NCBI GenBank assembly: GCA_029717555.1
Contig: JAMDHS010000013.1
Coordinates: forward strand, 248,001 to 312,000
Length of the DNA stretch: 64,000 nt
Reading direction: 5' to 3'
From: Peribolospora baueri
Taxonomy: Eukaryota > Basidiomycota > Peribolosporomycetes > Peribolosporales > Peribolosporaceae
The position numbers were made by a program, and so were the translations under genes. The notes under the pieces were generated by a model. The model saw only the letters and a program-made list of their open reading frames with translations, was not told the DNA's origin and did no database searches. Below are positions 22,889 through 34,938 of the stretch, one piece after another (the stretch's first letter is position 1; each line of letters begins with the position of its first letter).

Positions 22889-25800
22889 ATGGCCCCCCTT
22901 TCCCCGTCTAGCCACCGCTTCCCTCCCGCCACCTCCATGTCCTCCTCGGGCCCCCTCGGCGCTCAGACTCCGGACGGCGACGAGAACGACAACGACAACG
23001 ACGACGACGACGACGTCGACGTCGAGCCGCTCGTCGACCTTGGCGATTCGACTGCTGCTTCCCCCGCTCCCACCCTTCACACGCCCGATCCTCATCTCCT
23101 CTTGGCATTGCCCGACGAAGGGACCCCTGGACGTCTCCAACGTCCTCGCCGTATCAGTTCACCCGTCACCCCCGGCCAGGGCACAGACAAGCGTCGCCTC
23201 GCGGGAAGGATGCTGTCCGAAGGCGCCGGCGGGGACGAGGACGCTGTGGATGACGCCTCTGTCACCGATGCCGGCTTCTCCACGCCCGGCCGCGGAGGCG
23301 ATCGCGTTCGTCGTCTCTCTTTCAAGAAGCGCCGCGCTCCCTCCCGGTCTTTCGCCTCCAACCTCGGCAACCGAGCCAGCCGGCTCCTTGAACGGGCGAG
23401 CTTTGGTACGTTGGGCAGGACGCGCAGCCAGGGGTCTCCCAGGCCGAGCTTCAACGAGGGCATGGACTGGCGGGCTGTCGTTGGGAGCCCCATGAACGAG
23501 AGGCCTCCGATCCCCAGCTTGATCCCCAACGCGAACGCTCCGCCCTTCTCCAACCCCATCCCGACTTTGCCGCTGGTGGTGCTTTGTATCGTGAGTGGCG
23601 CGATAGGGGGCACAAAGAACGCCTGCTGGCGGGCGTTAAGGACGATTCTGGCCTGCGCTCACCTCACCCTTTGCTTCCTCCGTCCCTTTTCAGACGATCT
23701 TTGGCGAGTTCTGTTCGGCTGGTGTGGCGGGACCGTTCATGTTTTTCATGATCAAGGACTTTGGCGTAGGCAACGGCACCGGCCCAGATGGTACGGACGA
23801 CGAGGCGGCCGTCGGCTTTTGGGCCGGCATCACCGGTGCGTACTCCCGCCTCCATGTCCGCTGGCCGTTCAGGCGAGCGTGTTCAAAATCTCATTGGCCT
23901 CGCTTCGTCTCCTTCTGTCGCTCCAGGCTCCGTCTTCTTCTTTGCCCAGTTCCTGACCTCCCTTCTTTGGGCCTCCGTGGCCGAGAAGCACGGTCGTCGG
24001 GCGGTTCTCTTCGTCTCCCTGCTGGGAAACGCTACGACCGTTCTCATCTTCGGCATGAGCACCAACCTCGGCATGGCCATCACCGCTCGCCTCGCCCAAG
24101 GGCTTTTCAACGGCGCCGTCGGCGTGGCCAGAGGAGCGGTTAGAGATCTCACCGATTCGACCAACGAGGGCAGGGCATACGCTATCCTGGGGTAGGTGAT
24201 CGGCGCCGTCGTTGGAGCCTGGGCGATCTGCAAACCGACCATTCTGTCTTCTGTCTCTCAGATTCTGCTGGGGTATGGGCGGTATCATGGGCCCGATCAT
24301 GGGTGGCCTTTTGGAGTGCGTATCGAAAGCCCCTTTTTCATGACGTTCGTCTTGAGGTCGATTTTGATCGGTCGTCCTCGGCTCATTTTCATTTTTTGCA
24401 CACTAATTTTTTTTCCCTTTCCGGGTCTTACAGGCACCCTGCTGAGAACTATCCCGGTCTGTTCGGACGCACCGAGTTGCTCAAGACGTATCCCTACGTT
24501 CTTCCCTGCGCCATCTCGTCCGCCATCGTCTTCGCTGGCGCTTTACTCTGCTGTTTCCTCGGGTACGATGGCGGCGTTCGGACCGGTGCGATTCACCTCC
24601 CAATCGAGAAGGACAACGTCGAGCGTGCAGTCAGTGCAGCGGGCAGCATCAGGCGCAAGGTGTCGAAGAGGCTGAGTGGTTATTTCGTGAAAGGCGGCAA
24701 AAGGACCGATGGGGAGGCCACGCCGTTCAATCTTGATACCAGGCCAGGCAGCGCGGCCTACAGTCCCTTGTCCATGGCAAGGACGGACACTCGGGAGGAG
24801 GTCACCGGCACGCCTGCCAGCCAGCATACCGTCCTGACCCGGACGGAAGACCCCACTTTGGAGGCTCACGGCGGCCGGGGCCGGCACTATTCGTTCGTGT
24901 CGCGAACATCAGCTCGTCATCGCGGCATCCTCGGAGAGGGCTCGGCGTACGGCTACGAGCCGAGGCGCTCGGTCAATTTTGGCCGAACTTTCAGCCAATC
25001 CAGTCTGAGCCAGGGCCTGCATCGCAGGGACACCGGACAGTCCATCTACCGTGACCCACGTCGGGTCAGCTTTATGAGCACCGACCCGTACGCGCCTGAT
25101 ATCGAAGACGTCGAGCGCCGGGAGATGGCACGCCAGCAGCCGCAGAATCTCAACTTTGCACAACGCTTCCTTCTCGCCAACGACGACAACGTCTTCTCCA
25201 TCACCGACCTTTGGGTCTCCGCCGCGATCAACAACGACGAGGGATATGAGTACAGAATCGAGGATGAAGAGGTGTTCGACGACGAGACTGAAGACGACAG
25301 GGACGACGACGACGATTACTTCGATCGTCAGACCCTGGACGCGGACGACGATGATCCATTTGTCGGATCTACCCCCACCGACCTCTCTCCGCTGGGTCAC
25401 CGGCTGCCCGGCAACGCCGTATCCAGGCGCGATCGGCTTCCCTCCGCATCATCTAACTCTGCCTTGAACGCTGGATCACGCGCAACCTCACGTCGCAGGT
25501 CCTTCAGCCCAAACAATGCGCGGCGGCCATCGGCCTCAGCCGGCGGACTCGGACTCCACGTTCCACGACCTGGAATGATGAGACGCACGTCCAGCACGAG
25601 CAATCGCATTCCCAGCATTTACGCCAACACGGGCTTGCAAACTCCTTCAGGTGGCGTGCCCACGGCGACCGCCCCTGGTTCGCCTGCGGCTGGCTCGCTG
25701 GGCGCCGGAGGGTTTGAGCGCGATCCGCTCAGCCTAGCGCCAGGGCTGGGCGTGATCGAGGAGAGCAGACCTGGGATGAGGCTGCCGAGCGGGGAGGTCT

Positions 25801-26964
25801 CCGAAACCAGTCAATGCACGGGTCGCGCGGCCTCGGAGGCGACACAGAGACAAGGAGCGACGGCGGCGGCGGCGGTGGAGGAGAAGAAGCCCCCGAGTCC
25901 GTTCAGCCTCTTGCCGTTGAACGTGATCGCTCATTTCGGCTTTATTGGGTTCATCTCGACCGTGTTCGATCAAGTGTTCATGTGAGTGCATGCGGTGTCG
26001 CCGAACTCGTGGTCAGACGGGGCTCGTCCTGACCCCCTCCCGTCCCGCGTTCGATCATTACGCGCTCGCGCAGGTCTTTCCTCGTCACCAACTATGCCGC
26101 TGGCGGATTGCAGCTCACGGCCGCACACTATGCCGAGCTCATCGCCGTGAGTAAACCCGGTGTGTGAAGAGCAGCGCTCAGTGCGGGAAGAAACTGATCC
26201 GATCCGACATTGCGTGCGTTCCCCTGCAGTGCATGGCCTTCGCGCAGATGTACTTCCAGTTCCGCTTCTATCCCAAGGTCGGCCCCCCTCAGGGCCCGTT
26301 GTCGCACTTGTCGATGTATCGCATTGGCCTGGCCGCGTACGTGCCTTGCTATCTCTTGTTCCCCTTCCTGCGCGCCTTCCTCCACCCGGTGAGTTTCGGT
26401 CGTTTGCGGGCTGCCTTCGACGTCATCGATGCTGAACGGCCTTTCATGTCCTTACGCCTCCCCGGCCACGCAGCACACCGACTTCTTTGTCATGACGGCC
26501 ATGATCTTCTTCACCGCGATCCGCTACTTCAGCAACGTCTGCGCCTTCACCGCCATCACCGTGCTCATCAATGCTCAGACGCCACCGCATCTCATCCCTC
26601 TCGCCAACGGACTCGCTCAGACCGTCAGCTCGGCGGCGAGGTTCGTCGGCCCGATCCTGGGAGGAATGGTGTGTTGGCATCCCCTTCCTGTTGTTGAAGT
26701 GGTGCACAAGCGCTGACGGTGACGGTGATTTGGCTTCTTTCTTTGCCTTGATAGGTTTGGGCATACAGTATCGAGGGTGGCCCGGACGGCAGACCGTTTC
26801 CGTTCAACTATTATCTAGGCTTCTACACGTGAGCGCTGACCGCCCTGTTCCTCGCCTTGTCCCTCTCGACGCGAAACCTAGACGCTCACGTCCCGCTCCT
26901 TTTCATACGCAGCGTCGCCCTGCTGTCCTTCATAGCGCTCGTACACAGCGTCGTGCTACGATGA
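22889..26964 (+). CDS. Major facilitator superfamily transporter with long cytosolic N-terminus and central loop
   Basis: An MFS transporter with substrate unknown. The start chosen is ATG 22889. The first 220 or so residues are disordered and acidic (a run of Asp near residue 40) with possible phosphosites and a basic stretch (RRLSFKKRR). Membrane segments then begin: TIFGEFCSAGVAGPFMFFMI, then GSVFFFAQFLTSLLWASVAEKHGRR, the MFS loop 2-3 signature, and TARLAQGLFNGAVGVARGAVRDL with the loop 4-5 region. After six helices comes an unusually long loop (about 450 residues, encoded roughly 24590-25900) rich in Ser, Asp and Glu. The second half resumes at NVIAHFGFIGFISTVFDQVFM and ends SFIALVHSVVLR, stop at 26962-26964. 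The overall plan resembles the fungal YCR023C-type vacuolar/plasma-membrane transporters, but this is a loose match. Confidence 0.82.
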
Positions 26965-27850
26965 TGATGACCTTTCCCTCGCCCAACTCGGCGTCCGTCT
27001 CTAGTCTCCTCGATCCACCGGAGTTTCTTCTTGAACACTTGTGTACCCCTCTTCCCCTGTACAATCGATTCGTTATTTCTTATTTCTCCACCATCGCAGG
27101 TTCCGAATATCTGCATAGTAATGTGGCTTGGGGGAGAAAATAGCGCCGATGCGCCACGAGGCTATCGACCCAGTAGGGTAGGGCCAAGGTCGGGCGGGAC
27201 CCAGCTCGGAAGCCGACAATCGCACGACCGGGACCTGCTCGCAACAAGCGCCACCAGAGGGACGTCGTCCTTGACATGACATATATGTACAACGTAGCGG
27301 AGGTAGAGAAAAGGATTGGGCCGGAAGACGGATCTGTACGAGTGAAGAGGAAGTTGGGCGTCTTGAGTCTCACCCCGCCCATGTCTCGTGTCCTTTGGCC
27401 CTTGGCAACCCGGCTGCTCGGGACTTAAAGGCCCCATCGGCTTGTATCGATATGGGCTGTTCGGAAGTGCCCTTGTGCTCCACTCATCATCAACTCGGGT
27501 TTTTCGCCTGCTCCCCCCTCTCCCATGCCCTGCCTAATCATATTTTCTAGTCTTGCGACAGCTGCAGAAAATGACGCGCGAAATGTGACCTCCACTTGTA
27601 GCAAGATCGCAGCGCTGGGTGTACGAGGTGTAGAGAGAAGGGCCTGCAATGTGAGTAGATGGCGGCAAAGTGGCCCGGCCTCGTGTGGCGCTCCGGCCCA
27701 CCGCCGACGTACTTTTTTTCTGACCTCTGGCTCATATTCTGTTGCGGACGACAGGCACCGACGGCTACGTTCAAGGATTAAAGGATAGGAAACTCAACCG
27801 GACTGGCAAGCGGATCGAGTTAGCAAAGTGAGGGTCGCTGAAGACGTTAC
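26965..27850. other. Region before the transcription-factor gene, possible 5' exons
   Basis: About 890 bases after the transporter stop. A stretch at 27645-27720 reads RRACNVSRWRQ...SCGAPAHRRR, which resembles a fungal Zn2Cys6 cluster (RRACDxCRxRK...CxxC) with key cysteines missing. It may be a degraded zinc cluster, a misread intron, or chance. No ATG-led frame joins it cleanly to the downstream exon. Confidence 0.35.
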
Positions 27851-30352
27851 GATTCGCCATTCTCGATCTTCATCCTTCTGACCATGTTGACGACTGCCTC
27901 GCACGACCTGTGAACGACCATAGAGCGGCATATGGTGATCCTCGCACCTCGTCCTCGCACGGGCCACCTGTTGCCTCCCAGAAGACCCCCGAGCCCGGGC
28001 CTGGCATCGTTGTGACGCACCTCATGTCCCAGTTCGTCGACACGGACCTGGCTCGGAACGCGTTCAATGTGTCCTTCACCTCGCACCTCGTCAACAGCTA
28101 TTTCCACACCGCCAACTTACAGTTCCCCATCGTAGACCGGCGCGCCTTCTACGAAACTTTGGCCGCGGCTCAGTACCAACCCACCAAGATGAAAGGACAC
28201 GGACCGGTCCTCGTGGCCACCATGCTGGCATGGGGTACCAGGTTTACGGACACGCCGATCGTGTTCGATAACAGCATCTTGGCGAAAACCACCGGCTCTT
28301 CGGGCCCCGGATCGAAACCCGATTATGGCTTGGCGCGGGAAGGGTTCTGTTGAAAAATGCTTAAACAAGCACTCGATTTTGCTGACAGGAGGGGGATCAT
28401 GCGGTGAGCACGGGACCTTGCCAAACCGTGCGCTCCCTCTTCCTTGCAGCTGGTTGAACGTCCTCCGAATTTCTTCGCCCTTGTCCCTTTTTGACGCACG
28501 GCCCCGCATTCGCAGGGATCCAACCCCAGAAGGCGTCCAAGCTCTCATGATCCTCGCTATCCTCGTCAACGACCCGTCTCAGTCCGTCCTCATCAACTCG
28601 ATCGCCTGGGAGCAGGTGACGGCGCTGCACTTGGATAACTATGTGGACCTTGGAGGCAGCGAGGTGGAGAAGGTGGACACCGTCTTGTCGAAGATTCGTT
28701 CCAAAAGGATTTTTTGGTGTGCCTGGATCAAGTGAACTCCTTGCCTGGTCGGGCGTCACAGCACATCATCAGATTGTTAAATTGCCCGGCTTGCCGACTG
28801 GCCTTGTGTCATGCTCCTCTTTCCACGGGTACTCCCGCAGTGATGCGATGAATTCTTACGCCTTGCGGCGTCCACCTTACTTGTGCGTACCCATATCCCA
28901 GTCTCCTTTTTTTGTCTCGTCCTGGACGTTGATGGCCTCACCCTGCGGACGTCCACAGCGATTGCGAGAGTCCAGTCCTCGTCGCCCCCGAAGTTTTCCC
29001 CCTGCCGATGGAAATCACTGGACAGGACGCAAACTCGAGTCCCACTGAGGCGATCATGGGCATCAACAAAGACATCCAGCTCACCTCGGATGCGGGCACC
29101 ACCTTTCTCATCATCGGCTTTCCCCAGATCGGTATGATCGCCCGTTTCATAGGCAAGCACATCACCAGCACGCCCCTTTTACGGACCGTTCGGCCTAGCG
29201 GTGGGATAGAGGTGACCCAGGCGAGGGAGCTGGTGAAGACATGCGCACAGGCCTGGGAGTATTTGGAGACTTGCTAGTGAGCTTGGCCGAACTGGACCGC
29301 ATCGTCTTCTGTCCGCTCGTCTTGACCCTGACATCGTATGTCGATCGATCATTCTCTGCAGCACTTTCTTCGACCGATGTGTCGTTCTTGCTCGACCTCA
29401 CATACACAAATTGGTCCCCATGACGCCCGTGTCCTATATTGGTGAGTCGCAAGCATATGTACACATGCTCTCTCTCCGATCTGCAGCTAACTGGTGACCA
29501 CGTCTGATCGGCCGGCGCGCAACAACTGGAATTAAATCGTGCCAGACATCCCTCTACATCGTCACCCACCTCATAATTGAAGAAATCTTCACCAAGAACG
29601 TTCTCGACCGATCAACGGCGTCCGTCCGCCGCTCCGTCCCTACGGCGGCCGGTTTGGGCGATACTTCGCAGGACGAGGCGACGGCGTTGCTCACGAGCGA
29701 TACTCGTCGCATCACACGCTCTTGTCGGTCAGGAGGATGGCCAAACTGGTCTCCCTCCTCCTCCCCACCAAATTCCTTCGCTCCGGAGGACAAGTGATTC
29801 GCAACATCATCACCCACGTCGCCGTCTGGGTCGCGCACATGCCGACGAGGGAGAGTGGCGCGGCGTGGGTGCAGCGCAAAGGTTTGGCGACGGAGGACTG
29901 GACGTGGGAAACGAAATGCCGCGAGGTGGGATGGTTGCTGGAGGGGATGGGAGGTGAGCAGCTCGGGTGCTGTTGGGGCATCATCGGGGAGATGGTGACC
30001 CCAGGTGAAAGGGATCCTGAAGAGTGTCGAGGAGAGGGATACCGGGAGGCTCAGGGCCGCTGCTGCCGCCAGCGCCGCCGTTTCGGGCCCTCCTGTCTCT
30101 TCACTCGCGGGCGCCACGTCGACAGGCGCAGGCCGTCAAGCCGACCGTCACTACCACGGTGGGCGAAACGCGCTGCAGGACGATGGGTTCTCTTTCTCGA
30201 CCACCGCGGTCAATCTTCCAGACACGATGTTGCTGCCTCCTGCCATGTCGGCCCGCGTCCGAGCCGAGCTGCAGAAGAACCCCATGTTCGATGGTTCGCC
30301 CGGTTCGGACGCGGCCCTGTCTTCTTCTTTGGACGGCGAAAGAGTCGTTTAG
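27850..30352 (+). CDS. Fungal-specific transcription factor domain protein (XlnR-like regulator), start uncertain
   Basis: Looks like the middle homology region of a zinc-cluster regulator. Motifs: HLVNSYFHTANLQFPIVDRR with AFYETLA, then GHGPVLVATMLAWGTRF, PTPEGVQALMILAI, EKVDTVLSKIRSKRIFWCAWI, and FPLPMEITGQDANSSPTEA. Later exons can be joined: EYLETC to YTFFDRCVVLARPHIHKLVP, then YIGESQAY to TSLYIVTHLIIEEIFTKNVL. The C-terminal exon (about 30002-30352) reads KGILKSVEERDTGRLRAA and ends DGERVV. The 29600-30000 part is open in two frames and I could not join it with confidence. No intact zinc cluster was found at the N-terminus. If it binds DNA, the cluster exon lies in sequence I failed to read; otherwise it is a regulator without a DNA-binding domain, or a damaged gene. 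Confidence 0.6.
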
Positions 30353-31004
30353 GTCTCGTCCTCCCTCCGTCGCGTGTGCCCCATGTGCGGCGCCCTATTC
30401 TTCCCCGCTCATCGTTCTTTTCCAAGCCGGCGGCGTCGTCGTCCCTGCACGTGTACCCATTGTACTTGATCACCCACCCCTTCTGTGTACCCCTCGTATT
30501 GTAGCTGGGAGCTGCCTGTGTTTGTTCCGTTGGCTTAGTCATCATAGTCGTCATCGTTCTGGTATCTTCTGTGATCGACCAGGCGCGCAGTTAGGCGGCG
30601 CTGCGCACGTCTCTCGCACGCGGACCCACACCGTCACTGGTGCCCGCCCCGCTGGCGGCGAGGCTGGACAGGCCGGAAGAGGGATCGTCGACGTTACCAC
30701 CACCTCCATTCCCACCACCACCTACCCACTTCACCACGCATCCTTCTATACACGAGTGAGTCCATACAGCGCTCGACTCGCCTCTTCTTGCTTCTCGAAC
30801 GCGCCGCCCCCAGCCAGGCGAGGCGGGCGCGTTCGTTGATCGGAAGCCGATCGTCCTTTTTTTCTTTTTTTCCGTTTCTTCCTCGTGCCCACTTCCTTTG
30901 TCCGTTCACCAACTCGCTTCGCGTCACGCTTTGACTTCGCTCGCGCTGCTCGTCTCGTCTAGATCTGCTCCCATCCCTGACCCCTCTGCTGCCCGCTCCT
31001 TCCC
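30353..31004. promoter_or_regulatory. Intergenic, probable cyclophilin promoter
   Basis: About 650 bases. An open frame continues here in another phase but shows no domain. The region before 31005 is C/T-rich, as is common upstream of strongly expressed fungal genes. Confidence 0.35.
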
Positions 31005-31619
31005 ATGTCTTTCGCTCGTCGCTTCCTCTCCACAGCTTCAACGGCCATGTCCAACGTCTTCTTCGACATCGTGAGTCCCCATTCCATCTCCTGCTGCCCT
31101 CCTCGTGCAGAGACGCCGCTCGCTCACCTCTCCCGTCTTTCACCACAGTCCTCCAACGGCCAGCCCCTCGGCCGCGTCACCTTCAAGGTGCGTGTTCACG
31201 TTTTCAGCCCTCGGTCGCGCACGTTCTGAAGCGAATCGACGTGTGACCACGTGGGCCGGCCACTTGCTGTCCCTCTCGGCATCCACGATTGGAGTTGCTC
31301 ACCTCGAGTTTCGCAATCTTGCTTGATGAATTAATTGACTTTCGCACATCCAACAGCTCTACGATGACGTGAGTATTGGCTTTTCCTGCTGATCTGCTGA
31401 GAAGGTCACCCGCATGCTGACGAGCTCTATTCTCCCACACTACGTGATCAACCATTCAGGTCGTGCCTCAGACCGCGAGGAACTTCCGTGAGCTCGCCAC
31501 CGGCCAGCACGGCTTCGGCTACGAGGGCTCCAGCTTCCACCGTGAGTTTCTGTCCCCGAGGCCATGCCTTCTTCTTCCCCTCGCTCACCGGACCTCTACC
31601 ATCGATCGAATCCTTAGGC

Positions 31620-31652
<33 letters not shown>

Positions 31653-32265
31653 TTCACCCGCGGCAACGGCACTGGCGGCAAGTCGATCTACGGCGAGAAG
31701 TTCGCTGACGAGAACTTCCAGATCAAGCACACCAGGCCTTTCCTCCTCTCGATGGCTAACGCTGGCGTGAGTCCTGACTCTTGTCGTCGTCCGACGAGAG
31801 CCCGCAGGTCGGCCGACTGCTCAAGAGTTTCTCACCTGTTTACGATAACTGCCCCCCTCCGCTCTGTAGCCCAACACCAACGGCAGCCAGTTCTGTGAGT
31901 CTTATTACCAAGTCTCCACCGATAAGTTCTCCTTGATCTTCACCTTATTTACTGACCTCGACCCGTTTGACCTTGCCGTCGGCTCTGCTTCCGATTCTTT
32001 CAGTCATCACCACTGTCCCCACCAGCTGGCTCGACGGCAAGCACGTCGTCTTCGGCGAGGTCGTCGAGGGCGTTGACGTCGTCAAGCAGAGTGAGTAAAA
32101 AGATGTGGCCGTGTCGTTTTTGAGGACAGCCACCATGGGTCCAGGTCTGACATGTCCTTACGCACTGTGCTCTTCACGCCATCCCCGTCCGTAGTCGAGG
32201 GTCTCGGCTCCCAGAGCGGCAAGACCAAGGCGAACGTCAAGATCGAGCGCTCTGGCACCCTCTAA
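31005..32265 (+). CDS. Peptidyl-prolyl cis-trans isomerase, cyclophilin A type, with possible mitochondrial presequence
   Basis: Catalyses proline cis-trans isomerisation and is the likely cyclosporin A target. At least seven exons: exon 1 31005-31070 ([22 protein letters not shown]), then [13 protein letters not shown], a 12-base exon 31357-31368 coding [25 protein letters not shown], then [20 protein letters not shown] and [22 protein letters not shown], a 25-base exon 31870-31894 (PNTNGSQF), then [23 protein letters not shown], and a last exon ending [10 protein letters not shown]. The active-site set (R in TARNF, F and Q in FMLQGGDF, the W in [12 protein letters not shown]) is complete. 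Met 1 precedes a basic, Ser/Ala-rich stretch free of acidic residues, a typical presequence, while the ATG at 31047 gives the cytosolic form MSNVFFDI. Two products from one gene are therefore likely. Confidence 0.92.
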
Positions 32266-33412
32266 ATTCGGACCGGTTGTCAGCCTGTCGGCCTGATGCG
32301 CGGATGACCAGGATATCGTATTCCTTTCGTTTCAACCTCTGTCCACTCCGTTGGGCTGTTTCTCGCTCTCAGTCGTTTAGTCGTAGCGGTCTCTGCCGGA
32401 TGACCGTCGAGTGGACGCTGCATATAGAGCGAGGAAGGTCCGATGACGTCGAATGAAATTGAATCCCAGCGTGACTTGGGCGTCTGTGTGGCGGAGTGGG
32501 GCGACGGGGCAAAGGTGACGTCCGTGCCGGGTTCGAAGCCGACCGTCGTGGTCATGGTTAAGGCCGCTCACGTGGAGGTGAGAAGCGTGGGACGGAATAT
32601 GTGTGAGTACGCCCATCCGACAGGCAGCCGGTCAGGCGTGTGTGCATTCCTTTTTCGATCGGTAGCACCTACCACTGCCTCCGGAGACAAACCTATACGC
32701 GAGGCAGGAGGCGAGCTTGTCAAAGTGCCCGAGGATTCCGTCATGTGCTTGATCCACGGGTGGGTGCCTGCCGTATGCGCCGGCGGCAGAGGGGCGCACG
32801 CTGAGCTTGATGAGATGTATAGATGTCGAGTAGCGCTGCGAGGAAGTAGGCTTTGCTTCAAGACGACGAAGGAATTTGAGGTACGTCGTCCTCCTCCTCG
32901 TCCTCGTCCTCGTTCGTCGCGGTTCCATTTCCTCATCATCGCATCGCAGTGGTGCGGGAGAGACAAGACAGACAGACTGACATCACATCGACGATGACAA
33001 AGACCGAGTCGGCCGAGACGAACGAGGCAAGCCGATGAGACAAGATCAGCGTCCGTCCTCCACCTCCACCGACGAACACCAACCATCTCGTCCCCGTTTC
33101 CGTTCGCCGCCGAAGGCTCGTCCTAGAGCGGTCCTAGAGCGGTCGCACCGGTTCGGAGGACGAACCACCTCCACTCTTCGGCTTGCAGAGCTCGACGACG
33201 GATGAGATAGGAAAGATCGATCGACGAAACCGCTGGCTGGTGAAGGGACGGGACGGAGACAGACATGAATGAAAAATGGGCTCGTCCCTCCCAGATGCCC
33301 CTGCCCATCCCGCTCACCTCCTTTCTCTTTTCCTGCCTTGTGCGTCCTTCTCGCTCACCCACCCATCACTTTCCCGACAGCTTCCTGTTTCGATTTTGTA
33401 AGGCTCGCAGGC
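32266..33412. other. Intergenic region with a doubtful open frame
   Basis: About 1.15 kb between the cyclophilin stop and the dehydrogenase start. A 184-codon frame on the plus strand (32443-32997) is GC-rich at third positions and includes ELVKVPEDSVMCLIHGWVPAV, but an opposite-strand frame of similar length overlaps it and neither has a known domain. I do not call a gene. Confidence 0.35.
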
Positions 33413-34938
33413 ATGGCTGACGCCCTCAAGAATATGGTCAACAAGGTTGCCGGCAAGGACGACAAGAAGCTCATCCTCGTCACCGGCGTGTCCGGCTTCC
33501 TCGGGGCACATGTGTGAGCAGCAGTGGCGATTTCTCGATGGGCCCTGCCAGCCAGGTACCAATCACGTCGAGCCAGAACTCTTTGTTGATTTTACCCTCC
33601 TTCCCCATCGCCTTCTCGCTTCGCTACAGCGCCCTGGCCGCCCTCCAACGCGGTCACACCGTGCGCGGCACGGTCCGCTCCGACGCGAAAGCGCAAGCCG
33701 TCAAGGCATCTCCGCATTTCAAGAAGTACTCCGAGGCGGGCAAGCTCCAATTTGCGATCGTCGACGACATCGCCTACGGTGACCTGTCCCAGGCCATCGC
33801 CGGCGTCGACGCCGTCGCCCACGTAGCCTCGCCCTTCCACTACAGAGGCGAGGACTACGAGCGCGACTACTATACGCCCGCCAGGGACGGCACGCTGAAC
33901 GCCTTGAAAGCCGCCGCCCAGGAGCCCAAGGTCAAGGCCTTGGTCGTCACCAGTTCGTTCGGCGCCGTGGGCGACTTTTTCAACGAGTATGACATAAAGT
34001 CGCCCCTCAACGGTATGATCTACACGGAGAAAGACTGGTTGCCCACGACACCGGAGGTGTGTTAATAGCTCGTCCGACCCGACTGACCGACCGTGTGTTG
34101 ACCCTCCACGTATCGCCTCTCGTCCCTCTTTCCTTTCCGCATAGCGAGCCGCCGTCACGCCCATGCAGGGCGAAGCGTACTGCTACTCGAAGAAGCTGGC
34201 CGAACAAGCGGCGTATGACTTTGCACGAGAGAACAAAGTGTCGTACAAGGTCTCCACGATGTGCCCTCCCATGGTCTTCGGACCGGTCGTGCACCCGCTC
34301 TCCAACTTGTCCTCCATCAACGAGTCTAGCACGGTCGTCTTGGATATCATCAACGGCTCCCCGCCGCCCACGAGCTTCCCGGCTTACGCGGACGTGAGAG
34401 ATGCCGCTCTCGCTCAGTGAGTGCCGCTTGATTTCGCCCTTTCCCTTTCCACCCCGGGCACACGCGTCATCGCGAGCTTAAGCCTAACCCCTCCCTTTCC
34501 ACCCATCCCGTCCCGTCCCGTCCCGCCCCGTCCCCAACAGCGTCCTCGCCCTCGAGCAAGAAGCCGAGGGCCGCTTCCTCATCAACAATGGCCCGTGGGA
34601 CACGCAGCTCATCGTTGACTTTATCCGCAAGACCTACGGCGCCAAGGCGGCCAACATTCCCGCCGGCGAGCCTGGACAATAGTAGTGTTCCCTTTTTCCC
34701 GCTCCTTACTTCCTGCCAGAAGAGATGGATGTGTCTCGCTGACCATCCGTCCTCGTCGGCCCTTCCCTCTCCAATCCACGTCCATTCTCCGAACAGCTTA
34801 ACGGCCAACCCGAAGCTTTACAAGCTCGACGCCTCGCGCTCCGAAAAGGTCCTCGGCCTCCACTATCGTCCGTTCGAGGAGACGTTCAAGGACGCCGCCG
34901 ATAGCCTGTACGCCCTGAAAGAGGTCGTTCCTAACTGA
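33413..34938 (+). CDS. NAD(P)-dependent reductase of the Gre2/dihydroflavonol reductase-like (extended SDR) family
   Basis: Extended short-chain dehydrogenase reducing aldehydes or ketones such as methylglyoxal or isovaleraldehyde. Exon 1 from ATG 33413 ends in ILVTGVSGFLGAHV, the TGxxGxxG cofactor motif; the join through the first intron gives AHVALAALQRGHTVRGTVRS. Then DAVAHVASPFHY, VKALVVTSSFGAVGD, the catalytic YxxxK in GEAYCYSKKLAEQAAYDF, and VSTMCPPMVFGPVVHPL. The last join is unusual but in frame: the exon ends PGQ plus TA and uses the donor gtagtg at 34682, which removes what would be an in-frame TAG and gives GQYLTANPKLYKLDASRS. The protein ends LYALKEVVPN with the stop at 34936-34938. 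Length close to 350 residues, normal. The substrate cannot be read from sequence. Confidence 0.88.
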
